Part shown: positions 48,508-61,333 of the stretch, piece by piece
Layout of the letters: each line of letters begins with the position of its first letter
Numbering within the stretch: position 1 is the stretch's first letter
Made by a program: the position numbers and the translations under genes
The notes under the pieces: model-generated
Told to the model about the DNA's origin: nothing
Database searches by the model: none
Seen by the model: only the letters and a program-made list of their open reading frames with translations
NCBI RefSeq assembly: GCF_025698545.1
Contig: NC_068565.1
Location: 22,265,848 to 22,329,847 of the forward strand
DNA: 64,000 bases
Direction of reading: 5' to 3'
From: Gossypium raimondii
Taxonomy: Eukaryota; Streptophyta; Magnoliopsida; Malvales; Malvaceae

Positions 48508-51500
48508 CTACTTTGATATTTGTTGGATACTCACTAAGTCCAAGCAATGCTCGAACTTTGAAACTGGAAGACTCTTTGTCAACATGTCAGTCAGATTGTG
48601 TTCTGTGCCGATTTTAAGAATCTGAACATCCCTTGGAATAATCATTTCTCGAACAAAATGGTAACGAATGTCTATGTGCTTCGTTCTTTCGTGACGCATT
48701 TGATCTTTGGTGAGGTGTATGACACTTAGGCTATCGCAATATACAAAAATTTCCCATTTTTCACTTACCATTTCACAAAATAGGTCCCTCAACCAAATTG
48801 CTTCTTTTACTGCTTCAGTAATTACCATGTATTATGCTTTGGTAGTCGACAAAACCATTCTAGCTTGAAGTGTAGATTTCCAACTAATGACACAATTCCT
48901 AAAAGCAAATAGGTAACCTGTAAGAGACCTTCTTTGATCTAAGTCTTCTGCATAATCCGAATCAACATATCCAACTAAGCTTTTTCAGCTTTTTTCGAAC
49001 TCTAAGCACATGTTAGAAGTACCTCGTAAATATTTGAAAATTTACTTAACTGCATGTCAATGTAACTTACCGGGATTGGTTATGTATCGACTAACAACAT
49101 TAACAACATGTGAAATATCGAGATGAATGCATAACATTGCATACATTAAGCTTCCGACTGCATTTGAATAAGGTATTTTTGACATATACCTTTTTTCTTC
49201 GTCGTTTTGGGGAGAATCTGAAATTGACAATTTAAAATGTACAGCTAAGGGAATATTTATTGGTTTTGAGTCTTGTATCTCGAATCACTCAAGGATTTTC
49301 TTGATGTATCCTTGTTGCGATAAAAATAATTTCTCAAAACTTCTATCCCTTGAAATTTCCATCCCTAAAATTTTCTTCGCTGCACCTAAATCCTTCATCT
49401 CGAATTTAGAGCTAAGCATGGTTTTAAGACGGTTAACTTCAGATGGATTTTTGGTCGCAATCAACGTATCATCAACATAAAGTAACAAATATATAAAAGA
49501 ACCATTATCAAAACATTGTAAATAAACACAACTGTAATACTTATTTCGTGAAAAACCAATACTTATCATTAAGGAGTCAAACTTTTTATACCACTGTCAA
49601 GGAGACTACTTCAAATTGTACAAAGAATTTTGTAATAGACAAACATGGTCTTCTTTACCTTCAATGTTGAAGCCTTCCGGTTGTTGCATATAGATGTCCT
49701 CCTCAAGGTCACCATGAATGAAAATAGTTTTTACATCTAACTACTCTAACTCAAGGTCGTTTGATGCCATAAGAGCCAAAAGCACCCGAATGGACATATG
49801 TTTCGCAACAAAAGAGAAAACATCATGAAAGTTAACTCCCTCCACTTGACTGTAGCCATTTGCAACCAATCTTGCCTTATACCTAGTGTCGTTTGAACTT
49901 GAACTTTCCTTCCATTTAAACACCTATTTGCAACCAACGATTCTTAGTGATAGGTGGTTTAGCTAGCCACCAAGTCTCGCTCTTATTAAGGGATTCCATC
50001 TCTTCTTCCATTACAATGAGCCATTTTCTAGAATCGAAGGCATGAACTGTGTAACATCCCGCCCGACATAGTCTAGGGCATTTAAGTATTGTTTATGGAG
50101 ATTGGCTTATAGAAAATTCTAAGAAAAAATGTTAAGAACTTGCTAAATGCTTGAGGATTATAAGTACACCCATGGGAAAAGTTCATGTTAAGGCAAATTT
50201 GGTGGTTGGCGAAGCTCCTTTACTGAGTTTACGCCACCCCATTTGATAGAGGTTACTGCTTATTTCTTAGTATTGTTAACCTTATTATTATGGTTAAACT
50301 AGATAGTTGGCCTGGAGAGGGCTAGTTAGAATGAGAAAAGATATATGTTGTGTCGTCGTGATGTCAAGTGGCTCCTTGTTGGGATGGGCCTTCTGTTCGT
50401 CGCATCGTTGCGCTGTGGAGTGCCAGCTTGTTGTGACGTCACATGTTGTTACTCTCTTAGACTCCACCTTGCTTGAGACACTTTAATTTGTTGTGCCTTT
50501 AAAGATAAAAAACCCTTTTTTCTGATCGAAACATAGTAAATTCATCGAATGTAACATCTCTTCTAACAATGATTTTTTCGGATTCCGAGCACCATAACTT
50601 AAACCTTTTGTACCGGTAGAGTATCCCAAAAAAATGCATTTAACAGCCCTTAGGTTGAACTTTCCCTAACTAATATTAGCATAAGTAGGATAACAAAAAA
50701 TTCTAAAATTAGAATAGTTGGGAGGATTACTTGACCATATCCTTTCTAGAACTTTACCGTTTAATGCTCGATGCAGAGATCAATTTATTAAATGGCTTGC
50801 CAAATTTATAGCTTCAGCCCGAAATTCCTTCCCTAAGCCTACATTAGAAAGTATGCACCAAGCTTTTTCCAACAAGGTTATGTTCATTCTTTCTGCAACT
50901 CCATTCTATTGCAGAGGTCCTACAATGGTTCGATGTCTTTAATTCATTCTCATTTTTAGAAATTATTAAACTTTGTCGAACAGAACTCTAGACCATTGTC
51001 AGTTCTCAGCCCTTGCACGGATTTCCTGATTTGTTTCTCTACCAGTGTCTTCCACTATTTGAAAATTTTGAAGACTTCACTTTCTGTTTCAAGAAAAACA
51101 CCCAAACTTTTTTGGAACAGTCATCAATAAAAGTTAGGAAATATTTATTATCTCCTTTGGAGATGTCAGGTGGCAGACCTTATAAATTGGAATTAACATA
51201 ATAAAGAGTCCCTTTTGTTTTATGCACTGTTAAATAAAAAATGACTTTGGTTTGCTTCTCGAAAATGCAATGCTTGCAGAAACCTAACTTACCAACTTTA
51301 GTGTCTTTTAAAAAACCTCTGTTGCACTAGACTGTTATACCTTTCTCACTCATATAACCCAAACGTATTTTCCAAATTTTGGTTGAATCAAAATAAGAGG
51401 AGAAAGAGTCACGTCACATCATTGGGACATAAAGTGCATTCTTGTTGGGATGTCACTTCATTGCAACGTCAGGATCTTCCTCGCCTCGTCTCGACGTGGC

Positions 51501-52110
51501 AATAATTTTGGCTGTTCTTCGATAATTATAGCTACACTAGTTACCATAGACCCTTGCAGAACGTAGAGGTTACCCTTTTTTCGTCCTATCATCACAACGA
51601 GAGCTTCACAAGAGACTTTTAAGCCATTTGATTCAATGATAATCCTACAATTGTTAGAATCCAAAATTCCCAACAAGATGAGATTTTTCTTTAAATCAAG
51701 AACATATCTGACATCTAGCAGTGTTCGAATGATCCCGTAATGCATTCTGATTTGTATAATTCTTACCCTAGCTATTTTACATAGAGAATTATTCCCCATT
51801 AGCACAACTCCACCTTCAACCTAACTAACCATGGAGAACCAGCCCCTGTTGGGACACATGTGATAGGAGCACCCTGAATCTAGATCCATTCGGAAGTAAG
51901 AAGAGAGCTTTTGCTCGTTGACACCAATAAGAAATCATCACCTCTATCTTCGACTACACTAGCATCAACCATATCAGCTTTCTCTTTATCTCTCTTATCG
52001 CTTTTGGCGTCCATTTTTATTTTATCTTGGATTTTCCAACATTTTGCCTTAACATGGCCTTTCTTTTTGCAATAGCCTCAGAACTTGTCACAATTTTTGG
52101 ATTTGGATCT
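48508..52110 (-). pseudogene. Copia polyprotein remnants (zinc knuckle to RNase H)
   Basis: Minus-strand pieces in order. Gag zinc knuckle GYCKKKGHVKAKCW near 52070, with an in-frame stop just before. GAG-pre-integrase frame 51805-51458 (IRTLLDVRYVLDLKKNLILL). Integrase near 51190-50640 (KYFLTFIDDCSKKVWVFF). RT frames 49937-49285, including NGYSQVEGVNFHDVFS and an intact YLLLYVDDTLIA with the two catalytic Asp residues. RNase H 48840-48508 (AIWLRDLFCEMVSEKWEIFV, then CDSLSVIHLTKDQMRH and HIDIRYHFVREMI). The frame is broken many times and by an inserted segment at about 50050-50455. Confidence 0.82.
50050..50455. mobile_element. LTR-like insertion inside the copia polyprotein
   Basis: Copia coding text is continuous up to about 50047 on one side (DSRKWLIVMEEEMESLNK) and resumes above about 50460. 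The inserted stretch opens TGTAACATCCCGCCCGAC, like a gypsy LTR end. It contains CGTCGTGATGTC and GTTGTGACGTCACATG words of LTR style. The other terminus and a TSD could not be found. Confidence 0.5.
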
Positions 52111-52129
52111 CGCTTTGGACCTATTACGA

Positions 52130-52408
52130 ATGGAAGAATAAAATTATAAAACCCTAAACCCTATACGAATTAGAGTTCAACTGGGACAAATAATCAGAAT
52201 TTGGCTGGAAGAAGAAAACTGAGAAAATTGTATAACACGTTGCCTCGTCGTGACGTGGGTGCTGGTTCATCGGGACACCCTTCATCATGTCATTGAGAAG
52301 AGATATCTCTTCTCATCAAGACGTCGGTGGTCGCATCGTCGGGACAATGCCTCTTCCTTATACAGAAGTCAACTCTGTTTCAACAAAAAATGTGAGGCAT
52401 ACTCCACA
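52130..52408 (-). repeat. Truncated LTR at the 5' side of the same copia
   Basis: Reverse complement begins TGTGGAGTATGCCTCACATT and shares AAACAGAGTTGAC and GGGTGTCCCGATGA-like words with 55731-56000. It breaks off at about 52130, joined to gag zinc-knuckle text. Confidence 0.7.
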
Positions 52409-52544
52409 AAAACCCACAAATATATTACTTTTTAATTTATGTTTGTAGTTTCTTATATATTCTATGTAATAGAGAAATTATTTACGTAATTATTTATTTA
52501 ATAAATAATTTTAAAAATTATAAACAATCAACTATTCTTTCAAT

Positions 52545-55475
52545 CTCACCTCTCCCTTCACGACCGTGTCTCAGGCCATGTGGACTAGAAATAGGCTAAA
52601 TTCAAGCCATTTCTTTCACCTAATTTAAGCACACCCTTACAAGCCATTTGCACATATGACCAAGGTATCAAAACATACCAAAACATACATAATATGACAA
52701 ATTTCATTCAACCAATATACCATATATGTCACCTCGAAAGTAAGTATTCAACTTGCTACACATATGTATAATTGGTCACCTTGCTACCATTTTAAAACAT
52801 ACCATACTTAACTTATACCATGTCAATATAACTTACCATTTGAACTATTGTTTTCATGCATCTCAAACACACATCTACCTAAACTTATACATATTTGACC
52901 ATAACTCATTCATATATATTTAGCTTAATTGCATACCAAGTTATACCATAATTGACCACATTGAACTACTTCAACATGTACCCAATTGGTCATTTTTGAT
53001 ACAAACACACTTGACTAAATTCCATATTCAAGCATACATTAATTAACTATATCGCAAACATGCCAAACTTACCTCTTTGGTCATCAAACCATGCATTGAC
53101 TTAACCATATTAACACCAACCATCAAGATACCATAGGTACATTAACCGTAATGACACTTATACATACCAAAACAATAAATAGATCATTTATACTCAAATC
53201 CACCTAGACATGTCATTCTAACCTTGATCAAGACATTAGAATCTACCAATATAATCGCTAGATAGTGTGATAGATCTCCGACGAGTTTCCAAACTGATCA
53301 AGCTTCCAATAATCTGCAAAGTAAGAGGAAGATGACTACGTAAGCAATGAATGCTTAGTAAGTTCGTATAAACTTTAAACTTAACTTATCACTTCAATAC
53401 TATCAACATAGATTAAACATGATTCAATACCAATACTTTAAACTTAGTATAAACCTATTGAATACCATTCAACTCACAATTGAGTATATTTATAAACATT
53501 ACATACACCTTTCATTCATAACATAATAAGGTCTCATAGGTTAACTTACATAATTATCAACCTTTCTTTAAAACGATGAATCATTTCATCTACTTACTTA
53601 CCATTCCATTTACTTAACATAAACTTAATTACATTATTAACTCACGAACTAGTGTATTTGTTCATGACATAAGTAAACTCACATATAGCATAAGTAAATT
53701 TCTTCTTTACAAGTTACATCTCAACTATGAACTTATCATTTCATTACCTATTCTTACCTATTTCATTTGCATAATATGCAAGGCATAAACATAACATTAA
53801 TCATAGCCGCAAGCTAGTGCATTTAAGCATAACTCTTTTAAAATCAACTACACAATAAACCATTTCATGAGAAATTACATACTTTGATTCTTACCACTTT
53901 TTCATGCACATAAGCATATTTCCATTTAGCCATTTACCATTTCAATGCATTTCTTTAAAACAAACATAATACAATCCAACCAATAGCTTGACACAAGCTT
54001 AAGCATCATCAACAACACATGTTAATGCATCAATTCATAACTCACTTGAATAACATAAGATAGGTCATTAAACATGAATAACCTTACTTGAAATCATCAA
54101 TTCCATGAACATAGTCATACTTTCATTTAACATTTCCTTTCATTCTTTTTTATAGTTTTCATAATATAAGTCATTTGAATACTTACCATTCCTTCTCTTT
54201 TCATGCCCGTTGAATCAAATGAAATAACATCGAATATTAGGCAAACACTCAAGTAACCATTTAATTCTTTAAACACACTACAGCATCACGATTTAATGTA
54301 CTTATAGACATAATTAGAATATATAATTACACCAAGGCATTAACATACATTATCAGACTATACTAGTCAAACATTCAACTGTATTCATACTTACAATACA
54401 TACCTCACTTGAAACGTGTTACCTGAATATCAAATTATCGGAGTGTGCCATGGTATCTTTCAACCATGGTATTATTTATTCTCATCTTGATGCCATAGTG
54501 TCTTTCAACCATGGTCTTATTTATTCTCGTCTTGGTGCCACAGTGTCTTTCAACCATTGTCATATTTATTCTCGACTTGATGCCATAGTGTCTTTCAAAC
54601 ATGGTTTTATTCATTTTCTGTCGTGTTGCCATAGTGTCTTTCAACCATGGTCTTATTCATTTAATTTGTGATGTCATAGCGTCTTTTAGCTATGGTCTTA
54701 CTCAATAGAATCGTGATGTCATAATGTCTTTCAGTCAGGGTCTTTAACAATTTCAAAATCAAAGGTATGAGCCAGTTGGACCTAGTTGTAACGATCTTAA
54801 AAACATAAAAATTATTAGAAATGAGTGAAAAACGGACTCACATGCATCCATTAAAGCTTAGGCGAAGCTTGAAGCTTCTCTCCCATTTTGTTTCGACTAA
54901 AATGGTGAAGAAGATGAATGAATCATCTTTTATTTTCTTTTTCTTATTATAATAACATTATAACATAATATAATGTCTTTATAATTTAATAAACATCAAT
55001 TTTTTTAAATAAATAACCCTACTAACCGCCCACCAACTTAAGGATGGGCAATTTACCCATTAAGACCATCCAATTATAATTCTTTAATCAATTTAACACC
55101 TTTAAACTAATAGCGATTGACTTTTTCAACTTTTACGATTGTGTCCTTTTTAATTAATTAACTATCAAAATAATAAAATTTTTTAATGAAACTTTAATAC
55201 AACCTTTTTAACACATCGTAAATATTTATAAAAATATTTACAACTCATTTTATAGAAATGAGGTCCCGGTACCTCATTTTCAAAAACCACTTAATTTTAG
55301 GGTCTTACCATTTAAACTTAATTAATTGTTCATACAACATAAATCACCAATTTAAAAACCTTTTTAAAACCATGTTTGACTCGTAAATATTAAATAATGA
55401 AATTTATGAACTTACTCATCAAATTTGTGGTCCCGAAACCAATGTTTTCGACACCATTAAAAAGGGGCTGTTACA
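52545..55475. mobile_element. Truncated gypsy LTR (reverse of the 0.9-kb type)
   Basis: The right edge GGGGCTGTTACA at 55475 is the complement of a TGTAACAGCCCC start. Next to it lies CCCGAAACCAATGTTTTCGACACC. Toward the left is the CACGACCGTGTCTCAGGCC block, which in the complete LTR at 0.9 kb lies about 300 bp from the far end, so the last part is missing. No internal domains. It contains the 45-bp tandem array and sits inside a copia fragment (55476 onward). Confidence 0.7.
54447..54750. repeat. Tandem array, seven copies of a 45-bp unit
   Basis: Units begin GCCATAGTGTCTTTCAACC or variants at 54447, 54492, 54537, 54582, 54628, 54673 and 54718 (spacing 45, once 46). Later units diverge. 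It lies inside the gypsy LTR, and ORFs on both strands here are by-products of the periodicity. Confidence 0.88.
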
Positions 55476-55730
55476 AAAAATGCATGATCGTTTCATATAA
55501 GAGAGGTTCTCTTTTTGGTGTAAGTTATGAAAAGATAGGGCATTACATTTTTGGAAATCAGACCTGGGTCAATTTTAATTTGGCAATGCACAAGTCGAAG
55601 ACTAGAAGTCTTCCAGCTTCAATGTTCAAGCACATTTTCAACTTAGTTAATATCGTGCATAGTTTGAGATAGGCCCGTGGCGGGCTTTGACAAATAAGTC
55701 ATTATGAAAATATGAGTCAAGGTGGAGATT

Positions 55731-56278
55731 TGCGGAGTATGCCTTGCATTTTTAGTTAAAACAGAGTTGACGTCCTGACGAGTAAGAGGCGTCGTCCCGA
55801 TGATGTGATGAAGGGTGTCCCAATGAGGTAGCAGCCAGGTCACGACGATTCGACGTGTTATGCAATTTTTTCAATTTTCTTCTTCCTTTCAAATTCTAAT
55901 TATTTGTCCTAGCCCAACTCTGATTAGTGTAGGTTATTTTAATATTATTTGACTTACGAATTTAGCCTATAAATAGGCCCTTTTCCACTCTAGAAAAATA
56001 AAACCCATATTTCACATTTAGGTATTAGATTTTACAAGCTTTCAGGGAATTTTGTGTTTAAGTTTTGAGGGTTCTTATATTGAGTTTTAGGGTTTCATTT
56101 TATCTCTATATTTTGTATTATTTGTTTTTGTTCTTATAGTGAATTTATCTTTGGCCGTGGTTTTTTATCCTCATTGGAGGGTTTTTTTCATATAAAATAT
56201 TTGTGTTCGATCTTTTCAATTCTTTATTATTTTACTTGTTTGTTACTTAATCGGGTTTATCCCTAACAAACTAGTATT
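55731..56278 (+). repeat. Left LTR of the gag-only copia
   Basis: 548 bp with TGCGGAGTATGCC start and CCCTAACA end. TATA region GCCTATAAATAGGCCC near 55967-55982. Confidence 0.82.
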
Positions 56279-56315
56279 AGAGCTTGGTCGATTTCCGCAA
56301 TCAACCCGCTCAAAG

Positions 56316-57510
56316 ATGAGAGCAACAAGATTTGATATTGATAAGTTCGATGGCATCACAAGTTTCAATTTGTGGCAAGTTCAGATGATGACAATTCTAA
56401 TTCAGAGCTACTTTGAGAAGGTCCTTACAAATAAGAAGTCTGCAGACATGGATCAATCAGAATAAGATAGGTTAAATAAAAAGGCTCTATCCACAATTCA
56501 ATTATGTTTAACAAATAATGTGTTGTAGGGAGTTTTGATGGAGAAAATGACATTTACCTATGGAAAAGGTTAGAAACCCTCTATGCGAAAAAGTTTCTGA
56601 CTAACTAATTGATGTTGAAACATCTATACAAGTTCCACATGGATGAAAGTAAGCACTTTAGAGGTTACATCAGTCAATTTAATTACTCTTTTGGATGATT
56701 TAAAAAATGTTGAGGTTCAGGTTGACAATGAAGATCAGACTATGCTATTATTGTGCTCTTTACCCCCTTTAAAAAAGTCTTTCAAGGAGACCCTAATTTA
56801 TGGTAAAGATAGACTCTTGTTCGAGGAAGTGAAGGGACATCTGTTGAGCAAAGAAAAACTTGACAATGAGTTTGGTTTGAATAGCAAGTCAGATAGACAA
56901 GTCTTAATTTTGGTAGCATCAAGGAAGCGAGACAAGAGATGTCGCTATTGTAAAAGGTTAGGTCACGTTAAGGCGGATTGTTACAAACTGTGAAATAAAA
57001 TGGTTCTTGAGGAAGATTTATCTGGCACTAATTTGGCTGATAACAAGAGTGATGATTTCTTGTTGGTGTAAACAAGCAAAAGCTCCAAGCTTACGTTTGA
57101 GTGGGTCCTAGATTTGGGGTGTTCTTATCACATGTGTCCCAACAGGGACTGGTTTTTCACATACAATTCAGTTGAAGGTGGAGTTGTGTGTATGTAGAAT
57201 AGTTCACCCAGTAAGGTAATCAGTATTGGTACTGCTCAGATTAGGATGCACAAAGGAATATTAGTACACTTTCAGACGTCAGTTATGTACCTAATTTAAA
57301 GAGAAATCTCATCTCATTAGGAAACTTGGACTTGAAAGGTTGTAGAATTAACATCGAGTTAAGCGACATTAAGGTATCCCATAGTGCTCTCGTTTTGACG
57401 AAAGGTAAAAAGATTGGCAGTCTTTGTGTTCTAGAAGGATCAATGGTCACCGGTGAAATAGGTCGTCCCTCGTCTGTTAAGGATTCGAAGTCGACTCGTT
57501 TGAAGTAGAT
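56316..57510 (+). pseudogene. Copia gag with zinc knuckle and start of pol, broken
   Basis: It starts MRATRFDIDKFDGITSFNLW at 56316, the usual copia gag opening after the primer site. Several stops follow before the open frame 56643-56993 (UBN2-type gag, PPLKKSFKETLIYGKDRL). This frame ends with the zinc knuckle CRYCKRLGHVKADC (Cys-X2-Cys-X4-His-X4-Cys intact). The protease site reads [11 protein letters not shown], with Leu where the active-site Ser/Thr is expected. GAG-pre-integrase text (LGNLDLKGCRINIEL-like, 57326-57508) is the last pol sequence before the deletion at about 57530. Confidence 0.8.
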
Positions 57511-57784
57511 ACAACTGGTTCATAGGAGGGAAAAAAGTATGACCATTTCGTATAAGAGATGTTCTCTTTTAGGTGCAGGTTTTGAAAAGATAGGGCACTG
57601 CATTCGTGGAAATAAGACCGAGTGAATTTTGATTTGGCAGTGCACAAGTCGAAGACTAAAACTCTTCCAGCTTCAAAGTTCAAACATAACTTCAACTCAG
57701 TTAATATCCTGCATAGTTCGAGATAGGGCCGTGGCGGGTTTTGGAAAAGAAGTCGTTATGAAAATATGAGTCAAGGTGGAGATT

Positions 57785-58322
57785 TGTGGAGTATGACTCG
57801 CATTTTTAGATGAAACAGAGTTGACGTCCCGACAAGGGAGAGGCATCGTCCTGGTGACGCGATGAAGGACATCCTGATAAGGTAGTAGCCACATCACGAT
57901 GAGGCAACGTGTTATGCAATTTTTTCAATTTTCTTCTTCCATTCAAATTCTGATTATTTGTCCCAGTTGAACTCTGATAGTGTAGGTTAATTTAATATTT
58001 TTTTACCTACGAATTTAGCCTATAAATAGACCCTTTTTCCATTCTAGAAAAATAAAACTCATATTACACATTTAGGCATTAGCTTTTACAAGCTTTCAAG
58101 GAATTTTGTGTTTAAGTTTTGAGGGTTCTTATTTTGGGTTTTAGGGTTTCATTTTATCTCCATATTTTGTACTCTTTATTTTTCCATTATAGTGAATTTA
58201 TCTTTGTCTGTGATTTTTTATCCTGTTTGGATGGGGTTTTCCATGTAAAATATTTATATTCGATCTTTTCAATTACTTTGTTATTTTACTTGTTCGTTTC
58301 TTAATCAGATTTATCCCCAACA
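57785..58322 (+). repeat. Right LTR of the gag-only copia
   Basis: 538 bp, collinear with the left LTR. TATA region GCCTATAAATAGACCC near 58018-58033. Confidence 0.82.
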
Positions 58323-58724
58323 ATTTAACATTTTTTTCTCATTGAGATTTAGAAGGGAATGAGATTCTCTAAAGTTGAAATAATATTGAACAAGCTTTTC
58401 ATAGGTATGACAAAGTAGCACTCAATAGAGGATCATGCATTGGAAATACGAGTCATTACTCTTTGATATAAGCCAAGTCCAACACTAAGTGATCATACAC
58501 TACCGAATAGGCTATATTCCCATACCACAACCAAGAAAAAGGAGATTCAACTATGAGCAAGATTGGAAGCACATTGGTGCCTAACTTTGCTTGAAATTTA
58601 TTAGTCTTCTTTTCAGTTGTTTTGTTTATTATTTTATGATTGATTTCATACCACACACTAGTAATATGAGGTTACATAAGTGATGTTCACATTCCAGTTT
58701 ATTGACTAACAAAGAAGCGCTTAT
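58323..58724. other. Spacer, no gene seen
   Basis: Moderately AT-rich sequence after the copia LTR. No domain or element ends recognised. The 5 bp after the LTR (ATTTA) cannot be matched to a left-side TSD because the left side is element sequence. Confidence 0.4.
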
Positions 58725-59340
58725 TTATATTTTGGGTAAATTATTCTTTTACTTCTCTCTTTTTTAAAGTTTCTCTATGCCTTTTGTTTAAAATTTTTCT
58801 TTAAATTTTTTATATATGAAAATAAAGTTGATTTTAAATTAATTATCTTTTTTATTTTAAGTTTTACTTGATTGAATTAGAATTAGAGGTTATAATATTA
58901 AAATTAATAAATATTGAATTGTTATGCTTAAAATATAATTTAAAAGAAAACACATATAAATAACATTTATCAAATTAAATTATAATTTTAAACATTGTAA
59001 GTGTTAATTACATTCATTGATTAAACTAGAGTAAAGATAAATATAAAATTACAAAAAATGAATATTAACAATTCTAACATTAAAACAAATTAAATTAACA
59101 ATATATATAAAATAAATAATTTGTAAAAACTAATATTAATATTATTTAAATTATAATATATTAATATTAATATTCAAACCATGATAATTTTTATATTATT
59201 TTAATATTAAATATTTTTAAAAATATTTTGTAATTACATTATTTTTCAATTTATTAATGATTTTTGAGAAATTCATTAAAAATTTTAAATAAAAACTAAT
59301 ATTATAAATTATATATACACAACCAACTTGTTCATAGTAT
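58725..59340 (+). repeat. Unidentified about 0.6-kb dispersed repeat, copy B
   Basis: Same order and orientation as 13265-13870, with moderate divergence and small indels. Shares TAGAGTAAAGATAAATATAA, ATTCAAACCATGAT and TATATACACAACCAAC. Confidence 0.7.
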
Positions 59341-60389
59341 AAGAATACAAACTAATTGAAAACTATAAGGTAATTATTCCCATAATCCTCATACTCCACA
59401 TAAAGTGTTAACCTTATTAGAGACCTTTTAATCTTAAACTACCTTCGAACACTCCAGTTAAAATTGAATTAATCGAATGAACTGATCTAATTCAGTTAAT
59501 CGATCGGTGGTTAGTTTTAAAGATATATATTTATATATATATATATTTATAAATTCAAATTTATCCAAAGTTCGAACGAATACTTTTGATACTTGGATGC
59601 GTTTGAATTAAGGTAATCGGTATTGTATTAGTGGATGTAACATTTTCTATTAGTGTTATTATGTGTTGATACCAATATGTTTCAAAGTATGGTTTCGTAC
59701 TTGTTGTGATTTTATATAATTACTAGTTTAATTTCATATATAACGGAGAATATAACATACTATTATTTTTATTAATAATAAATAGATTAGTATTTGGTAC
59801 ACTAATAGTGTATCTTTTTATTTCACAAGTAATCTTAAGAATTGACATGTTATATTCCATAAGACACTTGTTGGTTATATCAAATGTTATTTTATAATAA
59901 AACAAATCTTGTTTATTTATCTATTAACATTTTTATATGTTATTTAAATTAGATTTTAAATACTTGCTTTTACTCTCACTTTTTTCCTAACTTTTTGAAT
60001 CTCAGATTTTTTTCTTTTCCTGGATTTTTGTAATTTTAATATTTCTTTCTTCTCCTCTCTTCCCGCAGCTTCTTCATCTTTTCTGCAGTTCTTCGATTGA
60101 AATAGGTTGGATAAAAGTATAATTATCATAATAGTATTACACCTTCATGTAATTATTAACAAATTTTTAACTCCCTACTAATAGAATATAACTATATTTT
60201 GATTTTTAGGTAATATTTAATCATATAAATTATAATTATACAAGTACATATGTTTAAATTCTAAAAAATGTAAATCATTATAAAAGTATCAATAATAAAG
60301 AAATCTATAAACAAGTTGTAAATTCTATATAGAAAATATTCAACAATATAATTACTAACAAAATTAACAAAAATAATAAACACCTTATT
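59341..60389. other. AT-rich intergenic DNA
   Basis: No gene supported. An (AT)n-type stretch lies near 59525-59552. A T/C-rich leader-like patch near 59985-60100 is not followed by any coding exon. Confidence 0.45.
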
Positions 60390-60660
60390 ACCCGAACTAG
60401 GGGTGTAGCTAGGGGCTAACAGGGCCCCCCGCTCCCCTTTAAAATGAGAATTTTTTTATTTAGACATTTTTAAATTTTAAATTAGTAAAGGTAAAATTGT
60501 ACTTTGACCCCCCTAAAAATGATAAAAAATTAATTTATTCCTTTAAAATTATAAAGATATAAACTATTAAAATGATGAAATTACATTTTCATTATCGTAA
60601 AAATTAAAAATTACAATTTAATTAATTTTCTAGTTTGGCCCTTGTCTCTAACATTTCATA
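60390..60660. repeat. Dispersed 'agctagg..ggggcc' repeat, copy 2
   Basis: Collinear with 46015-46180: GTAGCTAGGGGCTAACAGGG, CTCCCCTTTAAAATGAG, TTAGTAAAGGTAAAATTG and TACTTTGACCCCCCTAAAA. Copy 2 continues longer, ending near TTTGGCCCTTGTC. Confidence 0.65.
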
Positions 60661-61333
60661 TTTATTTGGTTAACATTAAACATATACTTCTTATTATCAA
60701 TATTTGATCCTTGATCAAATATAAATAATGAACAATAAATAGTACTGCATAATTTAGTTAAAATTAATATAAATAATTTATAATCAAATATTTAGTAGAC
60801 CCAAATTCACAATAAATTATTTCTCGTCAACATAAAAATATCATAGTATTTTATTGTATAAAAGTAACCTCTTAAACTGAAATCATGCATTAGTGATGTA
60901 ATTATTTTTACATTCTAAAAAGTTAAGATGTAATTAACTACTCTTTTTACATTTACCATATTTAAATCTAATTATTTTTAAATTCAATGCAAATCATAAA
61001 ATTTGATAGAATTATATAGAATTAAAGGTTAAATTTGATAGAATGATGTTTTAATACTAAATAAACGTATCCATATTTTTTTCCAAAATGGTATCATCAA
61101 TCTAATTTCAAATTCTAACCACTATGACCATTTTAAAACAAAAATAGTAAATGCCTTCAAATTAATTTTTTATAAAATTCCATAATATAAATTGTAGATT
61201 GGATAAGTAGTGTATACGAGAGCAATCTCTAATGCTATGTCCTATTCATTTTACCTAAAATCATGATTTTGTGTTTCAACCTTTACCTAATGAGATTTTA
61301 GTTTTTATATTTTAACTTAGTTGAAATAATTAA
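60661..61333. other. AT-rich intergenic DNA, no gene seen
   Basis: Low-complexity A/T-rich sequence with no recognised feature. Confidence 0.45.

Larger units (their letters stand above)
47978..52408 (-). mobile_element. Minus-strand copia element, internally rearranged
   Basis: LTR-like ends lie at 47978-48451 and about 52130-52408 (both minus strand). Between them, in minus-strand order, are zinc knuckle, GAG-pre-integrase, integrase, RT and RNase H. The PPT-like GGAGATTTG precedes TGTGGGAGAATG of the left LTR. The right-hand LTR (TGTGGAGTATGCC...) runs directly into gag text at about 52130, so primer site and most of gag are deleted. The two LTRs are of the same family but only loosely alike. 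No matching TSD. Confidence 0.78.
55476..58322 (+). mobile_element. Copia derivative: partial internal, LTR, gag, LTR
   Basis: LTRs at 55731-56278 and 57785-58322 are homologous (TG..GGAGTATG ... TATCCC.AACA). After the left LTR comes a primer-site-like TAGTATTAGAGC, then gag and protease-start text. It then jumps at about 57530 to the extreme 3' internal sequence and a PPT (AAGGTGGAGATT). Integrase, RT and RNase H are gone. The same 3' internal stretch (CGTTTCATATAAGAGAGG and following) also stands left of the left LTR (55476-55730), so two partial units are joined in tandem. Confidence 0.82.

Noticed and set aside
50718..51201. Plus-strand ORFs of 74 and 62 codons
   Set aside because: Antisense of the copia integrase on the minus strand.
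54435..54671. Repeat-bearing ORFs on both strands
   Set aside because: Artefacts of the 45-bp tandem array.
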